In this document: positions 55,501 through 64,000 of the stretch, piece after piece
Layout of the letters: every line of letters begins with the position of its first letter
Numbering within the stretch: position 1 is the first letter of the stretch
Source of the DNA: Notospermus geniculatus
Taxonomy: Eukaryota; Nemertea; Pilidiophora; Heteronemertea; Lineidae
DNA length: 64,000 nucleotides
NCBI GenBank assembly: GCA_002633025.1
Contig: NMRB01001360.1
Location: 40,231-104,230 of the forward strand
Reading direction: 5' to 3'
Notes under the pieces: model-generated
Told to the model about the DNA's origin: nothing
Database searches by the model: none
Seen by the model: only the letters and a program-made list of their open reading frames with translations
Made by a program: the position numbers and the translations under genes

Positions 55501-58500
55501 ATCATCGTATCAGACTTGATATTCTGTCCATCACACTCATCTGATGGCACAAATCGGCTCCTATAGGCCTAACCAGTTAACACCTAGAGCAATAGAAACA
55601 AGTTCTACCCTTAGGTTTTTATACCCTAGGAATCAAATGAGCTGATCACTTTTGATCTGAGATGTTGGGGTCATGGTGATATCGACATTGCATATCACAA
55701 AATTTGATATTTTGAGATAACTTGCCACATTGTCAACTGATCAACATGAAACAAGTCCTAATTCATGCCTGCTTATCCAAGGACAGGACTGTGTTTAAAA
55801 TTCTCAGCCTCATGTGTCTCGGCGACTGATATATCATGAGATTTTGATATGTTCAAACTTGATAATTTGAAATATCTCTGCCCGTGGTTGAGGTAGAGAC
55901 ATCACCCATACTTAGGTTATTGAGGATGCCCATTTCAATTATGATCAGGTCAAGGTCAAACTTGATAATTTGAAATGTTTCTGTCTGTCATGTCTGTGGT
56001 AGCAGTAGAGGTTTGATAACACCCATATTCAGGTTATTTAGGATGCCAATTTCGATTATGCAATGACCCTGATGATCATAGGTCAAGGTCAGAGGTCAAG
56101 GTCAAACTTCCCAAAGAACTGATAAACAATTGAAACGCACAAACAGGAAGTGGATAGTATAACTTATAGTACAGTAGAGACCCCTATTATCGAGAGGTTA
56201 AACTATACTCTGGATAGCCCCATTAGAGGCAACTTTTTAATATTCCTCTGGCACGTTTCCAAAGTACCATGTAAGCTATCAAATAGGGTACCCACTTGAG
56301 TTTTTACCCAGCTACGGCAGCATTTTTATGAGTACACACTTGTATCAAAGGCCCCTTTTACACTACGTGTTTTCAACCGTGCTCGACCCGGGTCGAGCAC
56401 GGCGCCGCAAAAAAGGTGATAGTGTAAATGGGTTGGCACGGCACAACTGGGCTCGGCATGGTGCTACTTTCATCCGGGCCGAACCCCCCCAACAGGAGGT
56501 GGGTTCGACCCGGGTCGAGCACGGTTCCGCTGGAACTGCACAGTGTAAACACGCTACTGGGCTCGGCCCACTTGAATGACTCACCTTTAGTGAATGCGCA
56601 TGCTCATTATCGGCCTTGAACTCATTACGCCATTGCCGCGAATGATCATGGGTGCAGCCATATTGAAAATGACGGAGATTTCATACCTCCACAGAAAGGA
56701 GAGCCGGCGATTCAGATATTGGCGCGGTTTTCATGGTGCAGTGTAAATGGGGTAAAATGCTCTTTCTGAGGCGGCCGGGTCGAGCACGGCACAGTTCATC
56801 CGGGCCAAAATTCTTTGTAGTGTAAAAACGGCTTAAGACTTTCAAGTTGCTCAAAACAAACAATGCAGTGACATTAAGTCATGGTATTAATGATGCAGTG
56901 GGTGCAACTGAAATGAAATATCTTAATATGCGTTCATTTTTATTTTCTTCAGGAAGAAGAAAACAGTTGTAAGAAAAAGTAAGTTATCAACATCAAGTTC
57001 CATTATATTTAATCTTCTAAAAGGGTCCGACATTGTCGAAAGGCCTTTGCCGAAATAGATGTCAAAAGCGTGAAGTTTACAGTGAATTGAACCAAAAATT
57101 TTAAAAATCCATCGCAGTACCAAATAATCACATCAATTGGTGGTATGGGATTTCGGTGATTTTTTGCATCTCCCATGGAGAGAGCATTTGGGTGGATAAA
57201 TTCCATTCGTTTCTTGGGTCAATTTTGGAAGAAAAAGTTGATCCATTTTCTTCAGTCCTTGTAAATCACTTTATCTTTCAGAACAACCATCACCGACCAT
57301 TGCAGTGGATAAAGAGCTGACAAGTTCAGCGAAAGCCAAAGATGCACCAAGGTTAGTTCATCTTGTTTCCGGTACCAAAAATCATTCGAAGTCATTCAAT
57401 GAAGCCTCAGACGTGCCACTTCAGCCGATGTCTATTTTCTAAATATTTTTCCTGTAATTTTTCATGGGGTATGAATAAATTTGGGCTTAACTGTAGTTTT
57501 ATAGAAAACCAGGTGCCTCGCAGCAGTTCATTGCATTTCTCTTATTATTCAGGAAAAAGAAGGCAACAGTTGTTAATGAAGGTAGGTATTTTTTCTTGAA
57601 TTCTTTCATGAGAATAATTGATTCCAACTTGATGCAGCGTAATTAGCAGGAATGACGATTTATGTTGGATGTAGCAGGAATGATGATTTATGTTACCGGT
57701 TGATACGAATGAAAATAATGGCATTTCTTATTTTACAGCAAGTGCTTCTGAAAAGAATACGTTGAAGAATAAATCAGCCAGGTTAGTTCTGTCTGTTCAA
57801 GAAATTTTTCCACTGGCATAGTGGTTGGGGGATTGGAAATGTCATCACTGTTTCACATTATCAATCCGACTCGTATAGGTCCTCAATTAGTAGAATGAAC
57901 TTGGCCCTGTGACCTACTCACTGGTCACTCTGAACTTGGCAGATTGAGACCAACGTTTGTCAATTTCAGTAGGCCCTGGCTTATTGTCTGCGTTTTGTAA
58001 AATCGGAGCAGTTACATTTCTTTCTTTATCTCCTGGAGTTATTTTAGTTAATCCTGGGTCATATCCTGTGCGACTTAATACGTGTACCTGATTTGATGTG
58101 ATGGGTCACATATACTGTATATCTTGCAATAAGCCATGTGGATTTTCCTGCCAGCGACCAATTCATTGACTATACATGGTGAAGGCCCCATGTAGTTAAA
58201 AAAATTGAAACCCCCCAAGTCAGATCATTAAATCTTCATAACATGAAGTTGCAATCCTTTCAGTTTAAAGAACAAGAACACACAGGATCCTCCAAGTACA
58301 TGTAGTTGTAAGTATAGCTGAATACCGTAGTATAACTGTCTTATGTGCCCATTGTTCTGTCATACAATAGCGCCTCTTGTGTCAACACTGATTTGTCAAT
58401 CTAGTACGTTTTCCAGCACTGAATTTGAAAAGGTACCGGTATGTCTGGTCCCCATTTTAATAAATTTTTTGAAAATTTGTGTTGTCTTTTATTTCAGCTA

Positions 58501-59544
58501 TGTTAGGCAAATGGTTAGCTATTGATTACCTCACCACCTACTACATTGGCAGGGTTGAGAAAGTTGACATGGAGGAGCTGGACATGACATTCTTGGAGTC
58601 GGTAAGTTTCAATTGTATTGCGTATTTTCTATAGGAAGTGGTTATTTGGCAAGCAAAATGTTTGCCGAATATAGAAATAGGTTTTAGATGGCAAGGAAAT
58701 AATACCGGTACACCACCGGTCATCATGGGCCAATAAAACCCTTAAAGCTGCCAGTTGTCTCAGTAGCTCATTTCGCTAGCGTTTGCTTATTAAACAGCAG
58801 GTCCGCGGTTCGAATTCTGGCCAGGGCAATTTTTTCACCACTTTTTCCTGTTGAGTCTTTCTTATCACGAGCACACGGTGTGCCAGTCAATGTGCATTGC
58901 TTCTCAAACAAGGACTATTTTCTGCATTGGATGGCAGACACATTTTAGTGGTGCAGAAAATGCTTAAAGGAGCACAGTATTGCCACTTTTTCTCAACAGC
59001 CGGTGCCACCGTGCCAATGTCCAACCCGAGAGTCAAACTACGTTTCGGCGAATTACCTGATTTACCACGTACATTTTGTAATGCATTTTTGTAGTTCGTC
59101 TTAATGCCAGTTCTCCTTTAAAATGCCAGCGTACGAAGGTAATAAATGACATTGTGAAAAGAGTATTCACAAGGCATTAACAAGGCTGGAGTTTGGCAAC
59201 AATCCAGTGAGTTCTGAAAACGTTTGGTGATTCATAATTTGTGATGATGTGTACCGGTACACTACGTAAATTTAAAAACAGTGTAGAATTTGATTTAGTA
59301 GGCCTATTGTCAGCAGTCAATGTCAAATCATGGAAAGATTGACAAAATTGAAATGTAATTTCAGGTCGGCAAGTATAAGTTCAGTTGGCCAAAGCGGGCA
59401 GATCCGGATGTCGTGGCAGTCTCTCGGGTTCTGTTTGGCCCAATAGACTGGCAGGGTAATGAAGCATTCCAGTTGAAGAGGGAGGACCACCTTACAATTG
59501 AGAAGGAGCGGAAGAGGAGGAGACGGGAAGAACGAAATAAGTAG
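46444..59544 (+). CDS. 16-exon gene with divergent MADS/SRF-like domain and C-terminal beta-barrel-like domain
   Basis: Coding exons: 46444-46529, 47355-47501, 48892-48978, 49445-49528, 51467-51541, 51666-52084, 52465-52546, 53182-53213, 53791-53899, 56953-56978, 57282-57351, 57553-57581, 57739-57781, 58264-58307, 58498-58601, 59365-59544. They sum to 1617 nt (538 aa plus TAG) and all 15 intron phases match, strong evidence for a real gene. The start ATG is one base after an acceptor (46442), so a 5' UTR exon lies upstream. Order: acidic/polar N-terminus; repeat-rich linker 29-159; MADS-like domain about 190-245; tandemly expanded basic linker about 325-430; C-terminal domain about 448-510; a tail of charged residues (KERKRRRREERNK) that could serve as a nuclear signal. 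Predicted role: nuclear DNA-binding protein (inference). Introns hold many mobile elements. No polyadenylation signal was identified before the repeats at 59560. Confidence 0.8.
46594..47018. repeat. Inverted-repeat MITE in intron 1 of the MADS-like gene
   Basis: GTGATCCTAAACCGCCAAG pairs with TTGGCGGTTTAGGACCAC with one mismatch. The interior is GC-rich. Confidence 0.7.
47355..47501 (+). CDS. Exon with three 30 bp tandem repeats (TTVTSGPPYR)
   Basis: Phase-matched on both sides. Encodes PLHHHYAKNQPTLPYQSG followed by three copies of the ten-residue unit TTVTSGPPYR, the last ending PTYQK. The exact 30 bp DNA repetition (47409-47497) implies recent expansion or gene conversion. Probably disordered. 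Confidence 0.75.
47611..47760. repeat. Palindromic MITE, 150 bp
   Basis: ATGCCCGCTGTACACGATCA pairs with TGATCGTGTACAGCGGCAT, with AAATTTTTAAACAATTTT against an AAAAAATTGG..AAAAATTT arm. Confidence 0.8.
47941..48002. repeat. 62 bp hairpin MITE
   Basis: AATAGTGAGGTTTCGCAA pairs with TTGCGAAACCTCGCTATT. The rest of the intron to 48890 shows no gene; a poly-G run with NN is at 48770-48790. Confidence 0.75.
48892..49528 (+). CDS. Linker exons 3 and 4 of the MADS-like gene
   Basis: 48892-48978 encodes HDLYSYNSLDQAEGGPSGED then VPLVPSYQ; 49445-49528 encodes QTHGSQPQPATQLPRRDISS then LAVEPYQ. Both run phase 2 to phase 2 and end in a PSYQ/PYQ-like motif, as does the 47355 exon. They look like duplicated linker exons. 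Confidence 0.7.
49742..50782. mobile_element. 1.04 kb inverted-repeat element with GGTATAGTTTGTC terminal repeats
   Basis: GGCTGAAGGGGTTATTGT at the left pairs with CAATAACCCCTTCAGCC at the right. The arms (~180 bp) carry repeated GACAAACTATACCC and GGGTATAGTTTGTC palindromes and end with GAGATTGGTATC against GATACCAATCTC. The core contains CAGCTACCAA and TTGATATTCAGCGTAAATCA as at 16598-16660, and an internal ~167 bp direct duplication (50118 and 50285). Non-autonomous, in intron 4 of the MADS-like gene. Confidence 0.75.
50895..50965 (+). repeat. tRNA-like (SINE-type) fragment
   Basis: TGCTGGCGATTGATG (A-box-like) is followed 28 nt later by GGGTTCGAATCT (B box). No clear acceptor stem, so a SINE head or tRNA relic is likelier than a working tRNA. 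Confidence 0.3.
51467..51541 (+). CDS. Linker exon 5 of the MADS-like gene
   Basis: After TTTGTAG; encodes PLPKPQSASTPKVPVANFSL then PSNV, phase 2 to phase 2. The sequence is Pro/Ser-rich. Confidence 0.7.
51666..52084 (+). CDS. MADS/SRF-like DNA-binding domain exon
   Basis: The largest exon (residues 160-299). Residues about 190-245 read ARRVTLCKRKKTLFKKAFEL, HSRTGVEAFIIIKT, then LTYYGGSPKLVEVY. This reproduces the MADS-box pattern: basic R..T..KRK..L.KKA.EL helix, a TG turn, then a hydrophobic beta strand (as EL..LTG..V.L.V in SRF) and a second strand. The extreme N-terminal arm differs from SRF and MEF2. Animals normally have only SRF- and MEF2-type MADS genes, so this is a divergent or lineage-specific member. 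DNA binding as a dimer is inferred. The following ~60 residues are not recognised. Confidence 0.6.
52465..57781 (+). CDS. Tandemly duplicated exon pairs encoding a basic linker
   Basis: After exon 52465-52546, pairs of exons repeat one design. A tiny exon encodes KKKKTVV-type sequence (53182-53213, 56953-56978, 57553-57581). Each is followed by an exon ending SAKAK.APR-type sequence (53791-53899 TSTAKAKNAPR, 57282-57351 TSSAKAKDAPR, 57739-57781 ending KNKSAR). All pairs keep the same phases (2 to 1, then 1 to 2) and the same GTTAGT donor after the second exon. This is direct evidence of exon-pair duplication. The product would be a Lys-rich disordered tether. Confidence 0.75.
52566..52930 (+). 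repeat. Diverged 5' module of the modular repeat
   Basis: GACGTGAGCTTTTCTTACGG, GTCCGTCGTCGTTAACAGG, GAAACTTGGTGTACTTGTAC and TTTTCAAGGTGACAGAGG are diagnostic blocks. Located in intron 7. Confidence 0.65.
54010..54860 (+). repeat. Modular repeat copy in intron 9 of the MADS-like gene
   Basis: Contains CACGATTGGATATCCAATATGG, CTGCCAGGTGGCGTAACC, CCTCCGTCGAGATGACC and CCCAATCAGACATCC. It continues into modules shared, inverted, with 20770-21480 (TCTAATCTTGGATTTTGCAT, TAACTTGAGAACC). Confidence 0.65.
55370..55501 (+). mobile_element. SAP-domain fragment of a transposon protein inside an intron
   Basis: ATG 55370 to TAA 55499 encodes MAEYGKWTVQKLKHELSIRG followed by ASLTGRKSDL, a clear SAP motif (WTVxxLKxELxxRG....GRKxDL). 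Such N-termini begin many transposon-linked proteins in marine invertebrates. It is not bounded by splice sites that fit the host gene, and the next ~1.4 kb has no continuation, so it is a relic. Confidence 0.55.
55840..56110 (+). repeat. Two diverged tandem copies, ~110 bp
   Basis: CAAACTTGATAATTTGAAAT, then AGGTTATT.AGGATGCC and ATTATG..CA, recur at about 55855 and 55965. Confidence 0.55.
56349..56834. repeat. 486 bp inverted-repeat element with CCCGGGTCGAGCACGG motifs
   Basis: The left end CCCCTTTTACACTACGTG corresponds to the right end TTTGTAGTGTAAAAACGGC. CGACCCGGGTCGAGCACGG occurs at about 56384 and 56506, and GGGTCGAGCACGG at 56779. Confidence 0.65.
57381..57486 (+). repeat. 3' fragment of the TTAA foldback (copy of 25611-26384)
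   Basis: AAGTCATTCAATGAAGCC, TATTTTCTAAATATTTTTCC and GGGTATGAATAAATTTGGGC match the right end of the intact element and stop precisely at TTAA (57487-57490). Located between two exons of the MADS-like gene. Confidence 0.65.
58264..59544 (+). CDS. C-terminal exons: small beta-barrel-like domain and basic tail
   Basis: 58264-58307 encodes LKNKNTQDPPSTCS. 58498-58601 and 59365-59544 encode LAIDYLTTYYIGRVEKV, DMEELDMTFLESVGKYKFSW, PKRADPDVVAVSRVLFGP and a basic C-terminus ending in TAG 59542. The YxIGRVxxV..D..M.FL....KYKF.WP..D....V pattern resembles a small Tudor/SH3-like domain that I associate with C-termini of invertebrate transposon-related and nuclear proteins. The family name is not certain. 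Confidence 0.6.
58749..58826 (+). repeat. tRNA-like (SINE-type) fragment
   Basis: CTCAGTAGCTCATTTCGCTAG and GCGGTTCGAATTCTGG resemble tRNA A and B boxes, but stems do not close well. Probably a SINE head or tRNA pseudogene in the last intron. Confidence 0.35.
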
Positions 59545-62340
59545 AGGCCTCCACCTTCATCTTTTATCCCTCGGCTCGAGGGGTATTGTTGTCCCCTGCG
59601 GCGCCCTCCGTGTGTCTGTCCATTGACGATGTTACCGTTATACCATAGTAGTATGTTCAAATTATATCTAATTTATCTGATTTTTGTTGGAAAGGTGTAT
59701 ATTCGGGTCCTAAATTTATGAACCTATCAATTTTCGACAGAATCAGACTTTCCATTTGACCACCAGGGGGCGTTTTGTGAACAATGAAAAATCATCATAA
59801 TTTCCGTTATTTTTATGTTTTTTGAGCTAGGATGCTCAAATTTTTAGCTCACCTATGGTGAGCTTTTACGATGGTGCAGTGACCGTCGTCGTCCATTAGC
59901 TGGGCACGATTTGTAAGTGGGACGTTTTTTTTAATAACCCGATATACCCCTACGTAAGATGACCTACGGCAGCAAGCTTTGGTCCGATTCGATACTTGGC
60001 TTGGCCACAATTTGGCCAAAGCTGAGAAGAAAAAAGGTGCAATAACTCCTGAACTAATGACTGGATCATCTCCACATTCTGTCATGGATGTATCTAATGA
60101 GGATACATAACAAGGTTTTTAGCTCACCTGGGGTGAGCTCTTGTCGTGGGTCTGCGTCCGTCGTCGTCGTGTTCCGTTAGCAGGGCACGTTTCGTAACCG
60201 CTGGAGCTATTGATCTGAAACTTGGTACATATATACCCCTAGGTCAGTTGACCTATGACACCAAGTTTCGGTCCGATTCGACTCTTAGCTTGGCCACCAG
60301 GTGGCGGAAACCAAAAACACAAAGTGCAATAACTCCTGAACTAATGACTGGATCACCTCCAAATTTTTATCATAGGTGTATCTAATGAGGGTACATTACA
60401 TATATAACGGGTTTTTGGTTTGACCTACTTTTCAAGGTCACAGAGGTCAAAGTTCAAAATTTTGCCTTTAAGTGGCACGTTTCGTAACCGCAGGTGCTAT
60501 TGGCCTGAAATTTGGTACATATATACCCCTAGGTCAGATGACCTATGACCCCAAGTTTCGGTCCGATTTGACTCTTAGCTTGGCCACCAGGTGGCGGAAA
60601 CCAAAAACACAAAAAGTGCAATAACTCATGAACTAATGAGTGGATCCTCTCCAAATTTTTATCATTGGTGCTTCTAATGAGGATGCATGACATAAGTAAG
60701 AGGTTTTTGATTTGACCGACTTTTCAAGGTCACAGAGGTCAAAGTTCAAAATTTAGTCATTTGGTGGCGCGTTTCGTAACTGCTTGGGCTATTGACTTGA
60801 AACTTGGTACATATACACCCCTATGTCAGATGACCTATGACACCACCTTTCGGTCCGATTCAATTCTCCGCTTGGCCACCAGGTGGCCAAAACCAAAGCT
60901 CAAAGTCCAGTAACTCCTGAACTGTAACTGGATTGTCTCCAAATTTTTATCAAGTGCATCTGACGGGGATACATGACCCTGGAACGTTTCGATTTAACAT
61001 TTGTCATTTGTTTTTCTGGTACGTTCACCCAGGTGAGCACATGGTCCATGGACCATTTCATTTGATTTGACCGACTTTTCAACTGCCTTTTGGTTGCACA
61101 TTTCGAATTGACCTGAAACTTTGTACATATATACCCCTATGTCAGATGACCTATGGCACCATGTTTCGGTCTGATTTGATTCTTGGCCTGGTCACCAGGT
61201 GGCAAAAGCCGAAAAAAAAAAGTGCTGTAATTCCTGAACTAATGACTAGACGCAATGTTCCTTTTGGTTTGTTAGCGCTCCAGCGCCTTTATTTTTTGAC
61301 GAATCTTTTTGGTCTTTGGTGGGTGTATATATCGGCTTAAGATCTAGGTCGAGTTCGATTTTGAGCACGGTTGGATTCCTATTTTGGCCTCCAGGGGGCG
61401 TTTTGTGAAAAATTTCAAAGGGCTATATTTTGATAATGGTTTGAACTGTTGTGTTGAAACTTTGTACACATGTACCTCTAGGTTATAGCAACTTACAGAC
61501 AAAAAACTTTGGTGAAATCTGATTCTTTACTTAGCCACTAGGGGGCCAAAATCATGGAAAGTGCTATTTCTCCCTAACCGAGAGGTGAATTTTTTTATGG
61601 GTATATCTAATAAGGATACATACCATATACACTCAAGTTTTTAATTTGACCTACTTTTCAAGTTCACAAAGGTCAAAGTTCGCCTGAAATTACGAAATCT
61701 GCTCTTTTTGTAATGGTTTGCCCCTATGCTTTGAAACTTTGCACATATCTACCTCTTGGCTGTAGTGTAAAAACTCGGATGAATTTTCAGTAAAATCTAA
61801 TTCTTGACTTTGTCACTAGGGGTGCCAAAACCAAAAAACCATAAAGTGTTATTTTTCCCTTCGCCATCACCATGCTTCAAGCCAAGCGGGCACAGTGCCA
61901 TTGGCTCTATTTTTCGTGGATGCAGGAAAATCGGCTTGTTAGAGGGCAAACATAGGTGCCAGCAGTAATGACGTTTTTTTCATCAATGCCATTGACAAAA
62001 TTAGGCCAGTAATTGTATCATGAACCCTGTGAAGATGTATTGTATCACTGATACTTCAGGGAAAGAGAGAGCACAAAAGTTGGCTCGGATGTATGAGTAC
62101 CTTTTCAGTTGGATTAATTGTAGCGACAGATAACAGTGGGTTGGCATGGAATCAGGTGCACACAAAAACTCAAAGTCCAATAATTCCTAAACTAATAACT
62201 AGGTCCTCTCCAAAATTTATCATCGATGCATCTAATGAGGGCACATGACGTATGTAACGTTTTTTTATTTGACCTATTTTCAAGGTCTAGAATGTCAAAT
62301 TTAAAAATTGTGCCATTTGATTGGCACATTTCGTGGTAAA
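59545..62340 (+). repeat. Array of modular high-copy repeat copies downstream of the MADS-like gene
   Basis: 5' ends at 59560 (TTTTATCCCTCGGCTCGAGG), 59839 (TTTTAGCTCACCTATGGTGA) and 60118 (TTTAGCTCACCTGGGGTGAG). Diagnostic blocks CAGGGCACGTTTCGTAACCG, GGTCAGATGACCTATG, CTTGGCCACCAGGTGGC and CAAGGTCACAGAGGTCAAAG recur with ~330 bp period at 60180, 60475 and 60770. A 3' end (CCCAGGTGAGCACATGGTCC) is at 61030. From 61090 to 62340 diverged copies follow. Confidence 0.7.
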
Positions 62341-63082
62341 TGGACCTTCCATTTGTTGGATGAATGGCATACCCTGTATTTGGTCATTAGGTTAGGTATG
62401 TCGATTTCAGTTTATATTGATAGTTATATATTGCAGCTTTAAACAAATAATGTGGTGAATATTTGATACCGGTAGATGGTTGGGTAAAAATGTCAGCTTA
62501 ATCGTTTGACTGATGATTAAGATTGCAGTTCAGTTAAACATGATTATTTCATCTGTGGGTGAAATTTTTGAGGTGTGTCAGGGTCTACATGTATGGATTG
62601 AATGTTAGTTTTGATGCATTACAGGGGCCTACTCGGTGGAAACAGCTCATAAATGTGGGCACCTCCATTGATATCCATTGTGATTCATTTCTGAAGAAAA
62701 CAATATGCACTACAGCCAATATTAAAATGTTTTGGTGTGTTGAGAATAACTTAAACTTCATTTTGGTACTTTGTGATGTAGATGGGTGAAGGAAATTTTG
62801 TTTCAAGTTAAGCAGTATTGGTATGTACGAAAGCGTTCAATTCAGAGGACTTTCGTCTTCAATGTGTTGTAAATTTTTGTTTCCCTGGCTGCTAACCTAG
62901 TAAACTAATATAACATGAATAAGATACAGTTCTCATTAAAGCATTGAAAGGAACACATGTAGGTAATTAACTTTGTAAAATGTATGTGAACAAAACGAAA
63001 GGTTTATCATATCTCCATTGCACAGAAGTTTGTGAATGTGAGAACTGCGTTGATCCAACCCAGGGAATGTTGAAACTGGGAT

Positions 63083-63519
63083 ACGGTAAAAAAGGCACCG
63101 GTAAAAAAGGCACGAAAAATTAGGGGGGTAGGTAAAAAAGGCACTACCAAAGAAAATGAATGGCTTGTTCAGGGTAGTTCTGTGGCGTAAATATGCTGCT
63201 TTACTTACTGCATATTTCCAGATGTTTTGACGTTGTCAAATGGACTTGCACTCGGTGTTGTCTATAAGGGGGCTCAGTGCATGGGATAGGGCCACATCCA
63301 GGGGGCTGCTCAGGATCATAATTGCCCTGACCTTGATCAGCTGGACCACTTGGCATGGTCCAAAGGAAAGGGCATTGCGGTCGTTCATATTGAGGCGATC
63401 ACGACCAAAGGCAGGAGTAACTGAACATACCCAGGTCAGTGACCATGGATATTATGGTCGGTAGCCTATTTTATACAATATCATGGTCTGAGTTGCCTTA
63501 TTTACCAGTGCCTTTTTAG
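63083..63519. repeat. Inverted-repeat element with GGTAAAAAAGGCAC ends
   Basis: GGTAAAAAAGGCACCGGTAA at the left corresponds to TTTACCAGTGCCTTTTTA at the right; a second GGTAAAAAAGGCACTACC is at 63132. No coding capacity. 62341-63082 shows nothing recognisable. Confidence 0.5.
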
Positions 63520-64000
63520 CTCACTCGTGAGCTTTTATCGTCCTGTGGCGTCCGTCGTTGTCCGTTAGCAGGGCACGTTTCGTAACCGCTGGAGCCATTG
63601 ATCTAAAACTTGGTACATATATACCCCTAGGTCAGATGACCTATGACACCCAGTTTCGGTCTGATTCGATTCTTGGCTTGGCCTCCAGGTGGCCAAAACC
63701 AAAAACACAAAAAGTGCAATAACTCCTAAACTAATGACTGGATCGTCTCCAAATTTTTATCATAGGTGTATCTAATTATGATACATAACATATATAACGG
63801 GTTTTTGATTTGACCTACTTTTCAAGGTCACAGAGGTCAAAGTTCGACAAAAGTGACGAACCTGCCACAGATCTTCATTATTTCACCGAGCATCTTCATA
63901 TCTTGCATAAACATGTATTAGAGGGGTACCTTCAAAACTACCGAGTTTCGCCCCGATCGGACATCCAATATGGCCGCCAGGTGGCGTAACCTGAAAATCG
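63516..64000 (+). repeat. Modular high-copy repeat, truncated by the window edge
   Basis: TTAGCTCACTCGTGAGCTTT opens the copy, followed by CAGGGCACGTTTCGTAACCG, GGTCAGATGACCTATGACAC, GTGCAATAACTCC, CAAGGTCACAGAGGTCAAAG and GGACATCCAATATGGCCGCC at the edge. This is the cleanest copy here. Confidence 0.75.

Noticed and set aside
58749-58826. Functional tRNA gene
   Set aside because: A- and B-box-like stretches are present, but acceptor and T stems do not close; a SINE head or relic is more likely.

Overview
The window reads as a repeat-rich nuclear genome segment from a marine invertebrate animal, most likely a non-vertebrate deuterostome (echinoderm, hemichordate or cephalochordate). Reasons: GT..AG introns with small phase-matched exons, dense short foldback (MITE-like) elements, abundant AGGCCTA and ACCGGTA motifs, tRNA-derived SINE and LINE tails, and protein families described in such animals (death-fold multidomain proteins, RAG1 N-terminus-like transposon proteins). 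The species is an inference. Assembly gaps are present: 499 N at 13372-13870 and single or few N at 8917, 10700, 12133, 20119, 23598-23600, 29988 and 48789-48790, several of them in poly-G/C tracts.

Three protein-coding loci can be supported, all on the + strand. (1) 1057-12507: a chimeric gene that I assembled from splice sites and phases. It runs from a death-effector-like domain (exons at 1629 and 2862), through coiled-coil exons (4931, 6450), to a single large beta-propeller-like exon (about 9728/9748-10561), and then into exons that plainly encode the MogA/gephyrin G domain (10867-12507). One gephyrin exon of about 20 residues is not found, and the frame at the 5' edge of the propeller exon is unresolved. 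(2) 38772-41627: an uninterrupted 951-codon ORF whose first ~95 residues match the zinc-binding N-terminal region of RAG1, as in the N-RAG-TP class of invertebrate mobile elements. Its C-terminal coding appears to continue through an A9 slippery run in the -1 frame. (3) 46444-59544: a 16-exon gene of 538 codons, every intron phase consistent. It carries a divergent MADS/SRF-like domain, a tandemly expanded basic low-complexity linker, and a C-terminal small beta-barrel-like domain of a type seen in transposon-associated proteins.

The rest is mobile and repetitive DNA. At 12559-15462 lies a long inverted repeat with ~700 bp arms. Two ~1.03 kb inverted-repeat elements (16453-17481 and 49742-50782) share a core but have different termini. 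A 1.5 kb element at 44489-46007 has a perfect 6 bp target duplication. There is a TTAA-flanked foldback (25611-26384) with a partial copy in an intron of gene 3, and about 25 further foldbacks. A high-copy modular repeat has TTTAGCTCACC..GGTGAGCA ends (31607-32848, 33011-33420, 36825-37800, 43178-43970, 52566-52930, 54010-54860, 59545-62340 and 63516-64000). A SAP-domain fragment of a transposon protein lies inside an intron of gene 3.

No operon logic applies. Functional links between the three genes are not shown by the sequence; the RAG1-like ORF and the MADS-like gene are simply adjacent.
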